This document shows positions 1 to 11,075 of a DNA stretch of 64,000 nucleotides, piece by piece; the first letter of the stretch is position 1; every line of letters begins with the position of its first letter. This stretch comes from Wyeomyia smithii (taxonomy: Eukaryota > Arthropoda > Insecta > Diptera > Culicidae), in the NCBI RefSeq assembly GCF_029784165.1, contig NC_073695.1, forward strand, positions 101,869,306 to 101,933,305. The letters are read 5' to 3'. The position numbers and the translations under genes were made by a program. The notes beneath the pieces are model-generated. The model saw only the letters and a list, made by a program, of their open reading frames with translations, searched no databases and was not told where the DNA came from.

Positions 1-655
1 AAACAGACAACAAACTTAAAAGCAGGAATTTCCCTGTGCCGGTGATGTGTAATGACAAGGACGGTAACCTGCTTACGGATAAACTGGCGATTGCAGCAAG
101 GTGAAAAGAGCACTTTCAGGCGCTATCAAACGTTAAGAAGTAAGATGAGCAAAACAGGAACAGGACGACGATTATGAGCGACGAACAAGAAATCTAGGTT
201 TTCAGCGTTACGTAATTTTTGTACAACGCCTTACGTTTCTCAACTCCGCATTCAAAGTGCTTTCACGTATCCTATTTTTTAGATTGAGACCATTAACGGA
301 ATCCTTCGTTGGCGAATATCAGGCTGATTTTCGACACGGGCATTTCACGGCGGATTAACAGTCCGGGAGTATAACTTGCATACTCATCATCTGTTTGTAG
401 ATTTTAAGGTGGCATACAACTCAGTGAAAAGAAATGAGCTGTGGCAGACTATGCTGGAACACAGTTTCCCGACGCGAGTCGTATGACGCTGGAGGGATCG
501 AAATCATGCGTGCGGATAACCGGATGCGCTCTCCAATTTACTTTTCATCATCGCCCTTGAAGGTGCAGTACAAAGACCAAACGTGCAAAGAAACGGTACG
601 ATAGTCACGAAATCACACATGGTCTTTGGTTTTACAGGCGACATTTATATCATCG
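1..655 (+). pseudogene. RTE-like non-LTR retrotransposon fossil (end of endonuclease linker through reverse transcriptase)
   Basis: Broken frames on the + strand match, piece by piece, the better preserved RTE-like element at 18004-21005. Near 40-110 the sequence reads like PVMCNDKDGNLLTDKLAIAA, the stretch just after the endonuclease. At about 380-450 it encodes a LFVDFKVAYNSVKRNELW-like segment, which is reverse-transcriptase motif A with its catalytic Asp. At about 535-650 it encodes SNLLFIIALEGAVQRPN and then KSHMVFGFTGD, where the usual FADD catalytic box has become FTGD. Several frameshifts and the lost box show that it is dead. It runs off the left edge of the window and has no visible C-terminal end. 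The family is judged from shared sequence within the window; the clade name is an inference. Confidence 0.8.
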
Positions 656-689
656 ATCGTAGAAAAGGCCTTCAGGTTTATGTTGTTAT

Positions 690-1760
690 GGTAGAGGTTA
701 TGTTGTAGTAGAGATATTTCCCACAGACAGGCAAACATTCGGAGCAGTCTTCTGTTGCGTGGTCTGGAAAAGGATAATTTCTCGACATTATTTCGGCGGA
801 ATAAACTGCTGATATTAGACACCTTGTTCCCCATGGGAGAAACAACGACAACCGCACGGTAGCGAAATAAATATAAAAGCGACAAAAGCAGAGTACCGAT
901 AAAGTTTCCTTTCTGAACTATGTAACTATGAATGACAAAACACAAAGCCAAAAATTAAAAAGCTAGAGAATGACAGGGAGAAAAATCGGAAAAGAGAAAT
1001 GTTACTCTCCGGATTTGAGAAGATTAGGCCTAAGTAGAAGCTGTTAAATAAAATCAATCTAGCAACCAGATCGGATTTAGGTGCTGGGGGCAGGGGCAGA
1101 TATTTTTTTGGGGCCCTCTTTTAGAGGTAACGTTTCGCTGGAAGGTGACGAGCAAAAAAAGGTCTTCACTCTGTTTTCACGTCTGCCCCAGGACTAGGAG
1201 GGCCCCTCGAATTGGGAGGCTCAGGGCATTTACCCTTTCTGCCCACCCCCCTTGAACGAGGGCCTTCTGACAACCAATTATTTCATCATTATTTTATCCA
1301 CACATACGAGAGCATATGAATTACAAGTCTCTGGCAAAGGCCTTGAAGATAAACATAGTCTTTGTAATCGGACTCAAAACCGCCAACACTTTTTGACTGA
1401 TGAAAAAAAAGCATGAATTTTTCACGAGCATTATTTTTATGCCACATGTTTTAGGAATGCATGAATCATTAAGATCTGGCGTTGTCTATTTTATTACAAG
1501 AATCGATTTTTCAGAAGTCAGAAAGTTTTCAAAATGGAAATCTTTCCCAGAAAGTTTTTTTTTGAGACAGCCCAGATCTCGTAGTTTTAGGGATCTCGAA
1601 AACACTCGGTTTCGAAAAAAAATTTATTTCGACAAATTCATATCGACAATTCATGTACTTTTTTTCATAAACCAAACTAATGAAACCCCAAAGCCTGAAG
1701 TCTGGTTGGGCTGAAGTTTTACATGAAGAATTTTTTCGAGACGAATTATATTTAAATACG
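690..1760 (+). repeat. Unclassified interspersed repeat, copy A, interrupted by an insertion
   Basis: Segments 690-825 and about 1363-1760 align collinearly with two blocks far away, 55640-55905 and 57908-58160. Shared landmarks include GGAATAAACTGCTGATA, a GATGAAAA(A/G)AAAGCATGAA block, GAGATCTGG/AGATCTGG, TTTCCCAGAAAG and GCCT(G/A)AAGTC. In copy A the middle, about 826-1362, is absent from the other copy, so it is an insertion here or a deletion there. No protein is recognisable; the 104-codon open frame at 1400-1714 is not conserved in the other copy. Confidence 0.65.
826..1362. other. Sequence inserted within repeat copy A
   Basis: About 540 bp, bounded by the two halves of copy A. It holds a GC-rich patch at 1085-1260 with runs such as GGGGGCAGGGGC and CTGCCCACCCCCC. 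No terminal inverted repeat or target duplication could be fixed by eye, so its nature is unknown. Confidence 0.4.
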
Positions 1761-2041
1761 GTTTTCCAACGGTTTTAATCGATTATTAAGCTGATTCGTG
1801 CCACTCTCCACGGTTTCACATCATCCATCAGAGTAGTGGGCACAATTTTAGACCCGTTCGTAACGTTGAACGGATTGATGCAAGTTAATGGAATCTCGTA
1901 CCTGCAATTCAGCATTGCCTTAAAAGATATAGTGCCATAAGTTAAGGGTGTTACGGTCTAAAAATATGTCAACTTCAATTTGCCGTATTATTTTTGTCGC
2001 GTATTAGTCAACTAAATCAGCTCGATCCCGCTCATTTTGTA

Positions 2042-3025
2042 TCACGTCTGGCGTGCCCCAAGGTAGTGTTCTTGGACCGCTGTCATTCAACATCTATGTG
2101 AATGATCTGTACCTACTCATATTCTCTTTCAAACTCTCTCTCGCCGATGACCTGAAAGTATTTCGTGTAGTTGCGTCTACGGATGACCACACTGCCCTTC
2201 AGGAAGACATCAACATTTTGCTGATTTGGTGCGATGAAAATGCAAAATTTTATCATTTACACGCTCTACCAATCCAGTTCATCACCGGTACAGTATAGGA
2301 GCTGAAGCGCTCCAACGTGTCTCGTCTATCGATCTCGGTGTGACGATTGACAAAGAGCTCAACTTCAATGACCATATCGGGATTATGACTGCCAAAGCTT
2401 TTTCTGTTCTGGGATTTATTCGTCGTCACGCTTCTGAATTCACGGACATTTTTGCTATTAAGTCACTCTATTGCACGTTGGTTCGCAGCATTTTAGAGTA
2501 TGCTTCACCTGTTTGGTCCCTGCACTACCTAGGACAAAACCTCGCAGTTGAACGCGTGCCGAAGAAATTTGTACGGTTTGCTTTACGGTCACTCCCTTGG
2601 AGCGACCCAGTGGAGCTCCCCTTTACCCTGATAGATGTCAGCTTATATGTTTAGAATCGCTGTCAGTCAGACGTGATAAAGCGCAGCGTCTCTTCGTTTT
2701 TGATGTGCTTCAAGGAATAATTGATTGCCCTGCGTTACTCGAGCTAATGCCGATAAATGTCCCTCCTCGTCGTTTCCGGAACTATACTCTTCTGGCTACC
2801 CGCTACCACAGAACCAACTATGGATACAACAATCCCTTGGAGAAATGTATTCGCTTGTTCAACGTGTTGACGCTTGTTCAATGTGTATGACAAATTCGAT
2901 TTCTACATGTCTAGAAATGTTTTTGTAGACATGTTTAGTTTAGTTTTTAGAATAATATAGAATAAGTTTACAGTCTGTGCGATATTTTGTCGAAGATGGT
3001 GATGTGGAATAAATATTAAAAAATT
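2042..3025 (+). pseudogene. Jockey-superfamily non-LTR retrotransposon fossil, 3' half of ORF2
   Basis: Three overlapping broken frames (2053-2298, 2340-2654, 2597-2890) together resemble the second half of a non-LTR reverse transcriptase. The frame opens with SGVPQGSVLGPLSFNIYVND, motif B plus motif C flank. The LADD box follows within SLADDLKVFRV. Next comes a thumb-like LGVTIDKELNFNDHI segment and then the C-terminal RSILEYASPVWS and SLPWSDP landmarks. A GYNNPLEKCIRLFN block precedes the 3' untranslated part, which ends near 3025 in an A-rich tail. At least two frameshifts and a missing N-terminal two-thirds make it a 5'-truncated dead copy. No RNase H is seen. No target duplication was found, so both ends are approximate. 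Confidence 0.8.
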
Positions 3026-3594
3026 TAAACACCCCTTCTTTAAAACATGTGTGTATAACGGGTGACAACTAAAAATTTGAAATTTTTCTATACTGCTGTC
3101 AAAAAAGGTGGATGAACTTAAAGAAAAATTGATTAATTTTTCATGAAGATAGACTCGTTATGAAGGACAAAAAAATGAACTTTTGAGAATGGCCCGTCAT
3201 CGATCTTCCAACGAAGCTTTCTTATGATGCCAGAGCAAGAGCGTTGTACGGCCTTCACATCGTTTTTTTAATGCATCTTTTGATTCTACCAACCAATAGT
3301 TTGCAGTTCGTTAGTCTCCAGTTATTTTTGCACCGCAAAAGCTTGAAATTTTAAAAAAATTTTTGATTGGATGACAGTAAGATGGATTAGTTGGGTTGCG
3401 TATTTGGGGTACAAATGGGTTCGAGGGGTTGTTCAATTTAGAGATGTTTGTGTTATTTAACGTATTATGTAGATATTTTATCTAGCCTCAACACACACCT
3501 TTCATCGGTATGGTGTTATGGAAGAAATGGAATTAAAATTTAGTTTAAACATTCGTTTTGGTATACATCTTGATTGATAGCCAAACCACTAGGC
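3026..3594. other. AT-rich stretch without a recognisable gene
   Basis: No coding frame is convincing. Sequence from about 3057 (TATAACGGGTGACAACTAAA) onward looks like mobile-element flank and may be the 5' side of the mariner fragment that follows, but no matching inverted repeat was found. Confidence 0.3.
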
Positions 3595-3605
3595 TTGATC
3601 CATGA

Positions 3606-3772
3606 TTAAGACAAGGTGTCGAAGCAAGAGAAGCGACGCATCGAAATTTTGCCCACGTATCGCGAAAATCCAAACTTCTCGCACGCCAAGTTAGCAAAAT
3701 TGTTGAATGTGGTCAAATCAACCGTCACCAACGCGTTTAAAGTGACATTGATGCCTTTCTCTTGATAAAATA
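3606..3772 (+). pseudogene. Mariner/Tc1-type transposase fragment, N-terminal helix-turn-helix
   Basis: In the + frame the segment reads DKVSKQEKRRIEILPTYREN followed by PNFSHAKLAKLLNVVKSTVT. This matches the DNA-binding helix-turn-helix region of mariner/ITm transposases: a KRRI-type first helix, an AKLAKxLNV turn and an S-T-V recognition helix. Only about 55 codons survive. No catalytic DDE region follows, since 3780-4300 is unrelated AT-rich DNA. The opposite-strand open frame over the same bases is a shadow. It is a truncated relic; the exact mariner subfamily cannot be decided from this part alone. Confidence 0.6.
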
Positions 3773-3780
3773 TGTTACTC

Positions 3781-4310
3781 TTATTGTACAAGCTCTTCAA
3801 AACTTTATTCGATCAAAAATTATGGAAAAATGGGAAAACAATTCGTTGTCTGAAATGCCAGACCTTTTGGTTATCAAAGGATGACATAGTTTGTGTTTAT
3901 TTGACACAGACTTTGAAGCCAACTTTTAGTATACAGGAACCACCAGTCTCGCTCCCAGGCAGTTGTCGTAGGATCTGTAGAGACTGGATCGTAACGCTAA
4001 CCTCGCAATTGTTCTATTTTGTATATGAATGTAAGGACTTATACGTTATTCGTGCGTATTTTGTTGTGTTTCTCGATGATTTCTTATTCAATCGGTTTTG
4101 GTATTCAATCAGGATATTCAGTAAACTCACGAACATTCAAAGATTTTTCCTGACTCAATTTTTTCTGATTTTTATCGTAATTCGTAGGTGGAATTAAGTC
4201 TGCTCTTTACTGTTTTTCGAAGGTACATCATAAAGACTTTTCACAAGCGAAATTTTTATACGCAAATTTAAGAATTTACGTATTTTCGAAATTTACGCTA
4301 TTTTTTCAGT
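3781..4310. other. Unassigned AT-rich stretch
   Basis: One 141-codon open frame (3772-4197, +) is present. Its composition is Phe/Leu/Ile-rich as expected from AT-rich noncoding DNA, it has no start context or motif, and it is not called as a gene. Confidence 0.3.
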
Positions 4311-5290
4311 GGTGGGCACCGCTAACTGTAAATTTAGCGACGCTAATCGCTAATCCGCTAACTGGAAAATTTAGCTCGATAATCGCTAAACGCTAAACGC
4401 TAAACCCATATTAGCAGAACTTTCGCTAATCGCTAACTTTTAGTACGTAGATTGTCATATGGTTATGTTTAATACTCATAAAAACAAACGAAAATAATTA
4501 CTTTTGAGTGCTATTTATAATGAGAGATGCAAAATTCGCAAATAAGGAGCAACAGAAGTGATTCTGCTTGTATATAAAATGAATACTTTCAGAAATGTTC
4601 CTAAAAACTCAAATATTATCTGAATCGAAAAAGTAGAACCAAAGTTGCTGTAATTTATAACGCATATGCAGAAAGTTTTGGCATTCCAAAAATTTAATCT
4701 AGATAACCTTGAGCTTGTTCTCCTGTGGCTTATACGATGACTGGAATCACATTCTACAGTAAAAAGACTGACTTGCACTTGTGTCGAAAAGAGGGATTCT
4801 AGACAATTAAGACAATTGATCGTTGTTTGAATGAAACATATGTTCCCAAAGTAACTTTCGCAGTAAGGTTGGTTCGTAGCCGCAAGGTTACAGAGTCCGT
4901 TTTGACAAGCGAATGATAGGTTCGAATCTTAGTAGAACCAAGCCATTTGTTGGCAAAAGGACTTTTAAGCATGGGTTTATTCTCAGGCTCTTCCACACAA
5001 ATCTTCCCTCCAAAAGATCAAAAAAACTACTGGTCGCAGTGGGGCCCATACAGAACAAGGTAGGCTCATCATTCGATGCAATGTACGAGAGGAGTAACAT
5101 TTGGACTTTATGCACGCCATCAGCGATTCACAGTTTTTGAGAATAGTTTTTTTGTCGCTTCTCTACAAAATTAGCGAATTAGCGATTAGCGTTTCGAAGG
5201 CCAAAACTTTAGTGACGCTAATAGTCCGCTAACCAGCCAAAAATTAGTGAAATCGCTAAACCGCTAACTGAATATTAGCTTCGCTAAGAA
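4311..5290. mobile_element. Non-autonomous element with GCTAA subterminal motif clusters
   Basis: Two clusters of the word CGCTAA(T/A/C) and its complement TTAGCG flank about 0.7 kb of unrelated DNA. One is at 4318-4440 with about a dozen copies, the other at 5168-5290. The left end, CAGTGGTGGGCACCGCTAAC, has the look of a hAT-type terminus. The right end, TTAGCTTCGCTAAGAACCC, does not give a clean inverted repeat. Clustered short subterminal motifs are typical transposase-binding arrays. No transposase frame lies inside. A tRNA-like stretch sits within it (see 4855-4940). Confidence 0.5.
4855..4940 (+). repeat. Possible degraded tRNA-derived SINE head
   Basis: A perfect RNA polymerase III B-box-like AGGTTCGAATC lies at 4918-4928. 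It is preceded by GACAAGCGAATGAT, which resembles the AACAAGTCAGTCGT segment before the B box in the clearer SINE at 40984-41215. The A box is poor, so this could be chance. Confidence 0.3.
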
Positions 5291-5297
5291 CCCTAAT

Positions 5298-5351
5298 AAC
5301 TTAAAAGTAACACTGTTACACATTACAGTGTAACAGTGTTATTTTTAAGTT
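5298..5351. repeat. Near-perfect hairpin, 23-bp arms
   Basis: Arm 5298-5320 and arm 5329-5351 (TGTAACAGTGTTATTTTTAA and onward) are reverse complements with one mismatch, around an 8-base loop. It abuts the right end of the GCTAA element. It could be a small foldback element or an element terminus. Confidence 0.75.
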
Positions 5352-5900
5352 ACAGTACACACATGAAAATTCACTAAGATGCTTGCAGTCAGAAACCAAA
5401 CAGAATTGTTTGCGCAAATTCCATGTTTGTTTGTTTGTTTTTTTTTTTTTTTTTTAGAAAAATTAACAATAAAAGTGTTACACACAAAATTTTAAAGGCC
5501 ACTAATTATTCTTTTAACAGAATTTCGTAAAATCGATCAGTACATTTAGGTTTTTAATTTTTGTTAGCAGTTTGCAGTGCACTGATAGTAAAACCACAAA
5601 AATAACTCCGGTGCATAGACTTCGAAAAAAAAAAACTATAATAATTTAGTTCAGCTTAGCGCTATGTCCGTGTTATAATTTATATCTAGAATTTATGGCA
5701 CTCTGAATGAAAATAAAAAAAATTAAATCAGAATCCCCTATTTTATCAGGAAAGCCTGAATAGTAATAACTGGAGGCTTACTGTTAACCTAATGTAGTAA
5801 CTATGTTTATAACTTAATATAAAATATAATAACAGTTACTTTAATGCAGCAAAAGGTTTTTGTTCCTTACGTTCCTGCAAGTCCAACTGTTACAGCTACA
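5352..5900. other. AT-rich noncoding stretch with a T homopolymer
   Basis: Contains a (TTTG)n-to-poly(T) run at 5425-5456. Nothing else is recognised. Confidence 0.4.
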
Positions 5901-8375
5901 GTGATAACACGAGGGACGGCGCTCTTCAGTTTTCATTCGCGGTCTTTGCGCAGGAAAAATGCACAGAAGGAAATACTTATCACATGTGTTGATAATTTAT
6001 AAGTGAACACGACTACCTCGTCGACGAAATGAAGTGAATGCAGAAAAAATAGGTACGTCCTTCTCGTATGCCAGTGCGAGTTTCGCGTAGTGCGTTCTTC
6101 CATCACTACACGCCATCGGTTGCATAATTCTACCTCAATCCTGTCAGGGAGCCTCTTTATTATTATTACATACCGCCCCTTTGCTGCCAGCGTCGATTCC
6201 ACCGGGTGAGCACCGAACACACTTCCGCCATGATTTCATTTTCTCTCACTTTGGAGGCGACGTGCGGCCTACCCTGTTTAGCAACGAGTCGGCAAAAAGT
6301 TTTTTTAGGTCACATCCACTTGATGCAACTGTGTTGTGTTGTGTAGGTACGCAAGAGAAGGCGGGGAGGGTGTGATCGTCCGAGGCCGAACAACCTTCGT
6401 CGTTCTGCTTTTGCTTCAGCTGCAAGCCCATAAGAACGAAAATCCTTGAAAGAACAAAGCATAAAAAGTGCGCTCCGTTTCGTTCGCTGAGTTCCGTTTT
6501 GTGCTCATGTTTGAGCTTTTTCTCGGTGCAAATCCCGTTGCCTATGCTGACACTGCACCGGCTGGTGGGTGGGGAATTTTATGCTGGGTGGTCGGTGCTG
6601 CCCCAATGTTTTGATTACCGGAGCTTCAGGGAGAAGATAGAATTGGTGAGAGGTAAAGAGAGTAATGCTTCGAGCAGAGAGCGGAGTGCATATTGTACTG
6701 ATATAGAAAATGCATCGAGAGCGATGGGAGAGACAGGTGAGTTTCGAAGCTCTCAGCTGGTAGTGCATATAACAGTAAAGCAGCACATGTTTTTCTCGCT
6801 CAGCGGAGATTACGGGACCGACTAGGGTGAGCATAGAATTTTGTTGTCATTGCCGCAGCTCCGACTATACGGTTCGGTGACAGACGGGAGAGCGATCAAC
6901 ATTTTTCATAATTTATTATCGATCGGCGTGCTGTCTGCGGTGTTCAGTGTTGGTGTCATCGGAGCGGAGCAACTGTATTGTGGGGATACCAACACTTGCT
7001 TCTTGACAGTGGGTCCCCATCAAAACAGGACACACCTGGGCGGGTGTTGGTGTTGTCATGGCTGAGCTCGCGCACGGTGTGGGTGTATTGGTTTTGCGAG
7101 CCAGTTAGCAAACGATGTTCCAAAAGATTTGCTCGCTCGGTGCCCGTTCGGTGTTCAGTATTAGCTCGGCCAAGCTAACTGTCGGATGGAGATTTTTAGT
7201 GCGTGTTTCGTGGTTTCCCATCACGGTTTTAATTTTGATATACACCACTGGTAGCGGATGAGAAGTTGTAAGGTAGCGCCAGTGGAAGAAAAAAGTGTTT
7301 TCAAGCTGTAGTTTTATTGAGTGTTACATTCTTCGGGAGTTCCGAGTGCAAATTTCATACTGCTCGCGAATCGTGCAGAATCAAGACATGTAACCAGGGT
7401 CGGCTATGGGCTGCTCCCAGGATTAGTCAGTGTGGCTCGCCTAGGCATTCATTTGTTTGATTAAATGCCAGTAAAATTTAAGGCGGTCGTTCCTATCCGT
7501 GGTGCTTACGATCAGATCCACAGAAGGAAATAAATTGAATGCCCTGCACCTGGAAACCCATACAAGGTGTCTTTAAGTGCCATCGATGCTCTTGGAATGT
7601 TTATTCGGTACGTGTGTGCAACCAAGGTGCTCCTCTTGGAAAGTTGCGATCCATAGGCACATGAAGGTTAACAGAAAACAAGACACCGGATTGGCGTTGT
7701 GATAAAGAGTTGCTTGTGTTAAAATACTAGGGTCCAGATGATCTGCGGGCCAAGTGACTTCCCCAGGTTGTGTTCCCAGTTTCATTAATCGTCAACCAGT
7801 TTTTGACATCTCGCAGACCGAGCTATGTGTATACAAATATTTAGACATAAAATAAGCACAAATATGCAAAAGTGAAGTTTTTTCTCTTTGATACCACATA
7901 CACACACAGGTCTCCAACTACTGACTGATATATGCGTCACACATAGCGAATGTAGCGGGCAGAAAAGAGCTGAAGAAGACGATTGATGCGAGAGATTGAG
8001 AGAAAGATTACCACTCGCTCTCACCGAGTGCATGTTGTGACTATGTAATAATCGCACGCGGAGTGTTGTTCGTTCGGTGTGTTGGATGCTTGTGCGTGCG
8101 GGATTTAAAATTCCGGTGTATGCTCCCTGAAGGTCTGCAGGTTGTCACGGTCAACACTGGGCCCCCAGACCTGCAAGGTGAATCACGGTGCATCGGTTGA
8201 TAGTCCTGACGGTGTAAAAACGAGTGCGAAGTGCTTACTGTTTCGAGGTAAATTGCAAATATTCAGGTGAATTGGTACAAAGTTTGCACCATCATAGCCG
8301 GGGGTGAAGCTTCCAGTCGAATAACTAGCGAAGAAAGCACTACCGAAAACGAAAAGAAGAAAAAGTAAAGATAAA
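5901..8375. other. Transposon-poor, GC-richer region; possible host gene 5' region
   Basis: No element, inverted repeat or retrotransposon frame is visible. Base composition is closer to balanced than in the surrounding AT-rich DNA, with several TCAGT words resembling insect initiators (for example at 6941 and 7152). Open frames here are short, overlap on both strands and lack coding character. This could be promoter and untranslated exon sequence, but no transcript structure can be proved. Confidence 0.25.
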
Positions 8376-8672
8376 ATGCTAATCAACCCTGATTGTCGAT
8401 CCGTGGATATAAGCTGTCAGCGAACAAAACGTGTTAAAAAAATTAAAAAAATGTCGAACATCTGGATTAACGTGTTTTCTATTCATGACTTCACAAGGCA
8501 AAGCGCAGACTGTAATCAGTTTGCGGATAAAAGTGAAACCACTGGCGCTAGTAACGGGGATAGCAGCCATAAAAACGGCACCAGGAGAGATGTAATCTGC
8601 GATCAGGGTCTCATGCTTCTTTTGGAACGGTTTGCCTTGAAGTACAGCACCCAGCAAGGAATTCTGCAGTAA
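8376..8672 (+). CDS. Hypothetical 98-codon ORF, unrecognised
   Basis: ATG at 8376 in the context AGATAAAATG, stop at 8670. The product is polar and basic at its N-terminal third (KRVKKIKKM near residues 18-27), with no signal peptide, membrane segment or known motif. A 101-codon frame lies on the opposite strand over the same bases, so at most one is real. It follows the transposon-poor region and could be an upstream ORF in a long 5' leader or a chance frame. I recognise no family, and confidence that it is translated is low. Confidence 0.15.
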   Translation: MLINPDCRSVDISCQRTKRVKKIKKMSNIWINVFSIHDFTRQSADCNQFADKSETTGASNGDSSHKNGTRRDVICDQGLMLLLERFALKYSTQQGILQ

Positions 8673-10945
8673 TTTCGCTGTCATTGCGATCGTTTTTCTC
8701 TCCTGCTGGGTCTTCCATCAGCGTCAATTATGATTGAGAAAGTTGATTTCGTGTAAGCAAGAGCAAACCTTTCAGCATCGTCCCTACGCTGTGGGTGGTT
8801 GGGTGGTATTTGCCTGGCTAGGGTTGTTACCATGGTTGCTGTGATGTTCCCCAGCAGTGGTCCTCGCGTGATCCGCTGTCGACATATTGCGGCCACATCA
8901 TATTTACACTGTTACCTAGTCGAGTGGAAATTTGTGTGGTCCACCCTCCGCACTCTGATCTTAACAGCACGCTTGAATGGAGTGCTAGAAATGCTATGTT
9001 TAGTCGGAGTGAATTTTTCTCGCATCATCCTTTCATTTCAAGATGAAACACTCGAGCTAGAAAGGCGATAAAAGGATGGGATCGGCATTCATGGATCTTG
9101 ACATTGGAATTGGCCAGTATGTGTGCTGTGTCTGTCCCGTCCTCTGCACGCCTGCGGCTCACAGAACTACGCTGTGATGAATGAGTAGTATTTTTCTGGA
9201 AGCGCTGTGAAGTAATGCGATGGTTGTGTATAGAGTCTGCATGTGGGTGCCCATGGATGGGGAGGTAGAAACACCAAAATGTGGCACAATTTTCATAAGT
9301 TTTGACACGTCGGGGAGATAAAATAGCGATTTGGGCGGAAGCAAATTTATTGATTTCTTTATAGACTGCACAGATACTTCGAGCGAAACAATTAGTGTTG
9401 GAGCAGCTGATTTATGGCGCTGGTGATTCATTCATCGTGAAGCAGAATGGTTGGATAAGCGGTGAAAATTTGATGCTTATGCTGATCGTGCGTTATAAAC
9501 TGGTGAAGTGAAAATAATTTTCGATTGAATCTTTGGTTTATTGCTGTTTAATGTGAATATGTGATGGAGTTTGTTTCTTCGCGGATCGTAATCGAATTCT
9601 TTTGAATCTACTTAGGAAACGATTTTTAGTGTCGGTAAATTTTTGCAGTTTTGCAATCTTTTTAGAAATTTCAAAATATGCTTCGGAATTTTAAGTTGAA
9701 ACCTTTTGAAATGGTCGAAGAACTTTAAGTTTCTATCCTCCAAATCGAGATCGAGATTTTATGGAGGTACATATGAGTAAATATACTTCAACCCTGATAA
9801 TAAGTAAAAAACTCAAAGTAAGTTAACTTTGTTTCGCAGTGTTTCGTTTTGAAGTGTGATGTTGATCATTTGATAGCTTGTCAGCATCCAAAAGTTGTGT
9901 CTACGATCGTGACTAGAGGTTCAAACAGAGCGTAATTCAATATCTTCTGGTGGATGATAGCAGCACTTCGATACCCGGAGCTAAAATATAACGTTATGAA
10001 TATAATAAGTGATTTTTAACTAAAACAACGATGGAGATTGTTAAAGAAAGTTATTGAACAGAATTGTCTTCTTAGCATGTGAGGGAGATCACTCCCCAAA
10101 TCCTCAGGTGTTTGTCGAAATTAATATCACTAAATCAAAAATATATGTTTTCATAACTTAACTTAAAATAAATTTAGTTATGTTTCCGGCCACATTCGGT
10201 TTTGGTTGTAGTTGTGAAAAAAACATTCCGGATGCTTCCGGTTTCGTGCTTTATTGCACTGTGAAAAGATTCAAAAATTCATTGTTTTCTAGCTTTTAGC
10301 AGAGTTGTAGGAAGAAGAGTGTACTGAAAAGTCATTTCATGATGAGTGTACTTAAAAGTCATTTGATGTTAAATTCCAGTTTAAATTTTATTATAAGATA
10401 TGAGATATGATACTTTTGGTGGGTTATTCTAACCAAAAAATACACAAAGCGATTGAAAGTTTTTATAATCAATACATGATACATTTTCTATGCGAAAAAA
10501 GCCTTGCAATGATTATGATCAGGTTTGATGTTCTAAGTGTTCCATGTGTGCGTAGGTAATTCAGTATTGAGGTTCAAAACATGTGTTGGGACAATTACGT
10601 GACGTACCAGACCGAATCATGATTGACAACACCAGATTTTGATGATTTTTCTGTTTGATGAACTACTAACAGTTTAACTGATAACAACCATACTGAGAAG
10701 CGGTGTTTATTCTCTGGATTTGCGTATTAGCGATTTGCGGTGCTAAATTATGCTAAGTAAGACTTCCTTTGGTTAAAAGTTTTGAAAATCTTTGGCGATA
10801 AAATCTTCAAGTAGATTTCGATTCTCAATCGAGGGAATTATTCAACGAAAAGTTAAAGCATGTTCATGCTAAGAAAAAAAACACCGATGATTAGAAATTA
10901 AAGCCAATGTGCTAAGTTCCACTATCGAAACAAGACTTTTCGTTT
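8673..10945. other. Unique-looking noncoding stretch
   Basis: No gene, element terminus or repeat shared with the rest of the window was seen. AT content rises after about 9500. Probably intron or intergenic DNA. Confidence 0.35.
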
Positions 10946-10949
10946 GATT

Positions 10950-11069
10950 GAACATACACTATGTTGCCAACTGTTAGTGTACAAGACTCTAATGGTCTCT
11001 CCTAGCCTGGATTCGAGCATACAACCTACACGCTTGCTGGGCATCGTCGTAACTCAAGACCCGGAGGCA
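10950..11069 (-). repeat. tRNA-derived SINE, copy 1
   Basis: Read on the minus strand, it starts GCCTCCGGGTCTTGAGTTAC (A-box region near 11049-11064). It then has a B box ATGCTCGAATCC at 11009-11020 and a tRNA-unrelated part containing CTTGTACACTAACAGTTGGC. The same blocks occur in the copies at 40984, 55151 and 59322. The copy is 3'-truncated or diverged after TTGGCAACATAG. Confidence 0.65.
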
Positions 11070-11075
11070 GAATCC

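Noticed and set aside
3772..4197. 141-codon open frame rich in Phe, Leu and Ile
   Set aside because: Composition follows from AT-rich DNA, no conserved motif, and no match to the mariner fragment just upstream.
6499..6834. Overlapping 108- and 109-codon frames on both strands
   Set aside because: Opposing frames of equal length with no motif are expected by chance in balanced-composition DNA.
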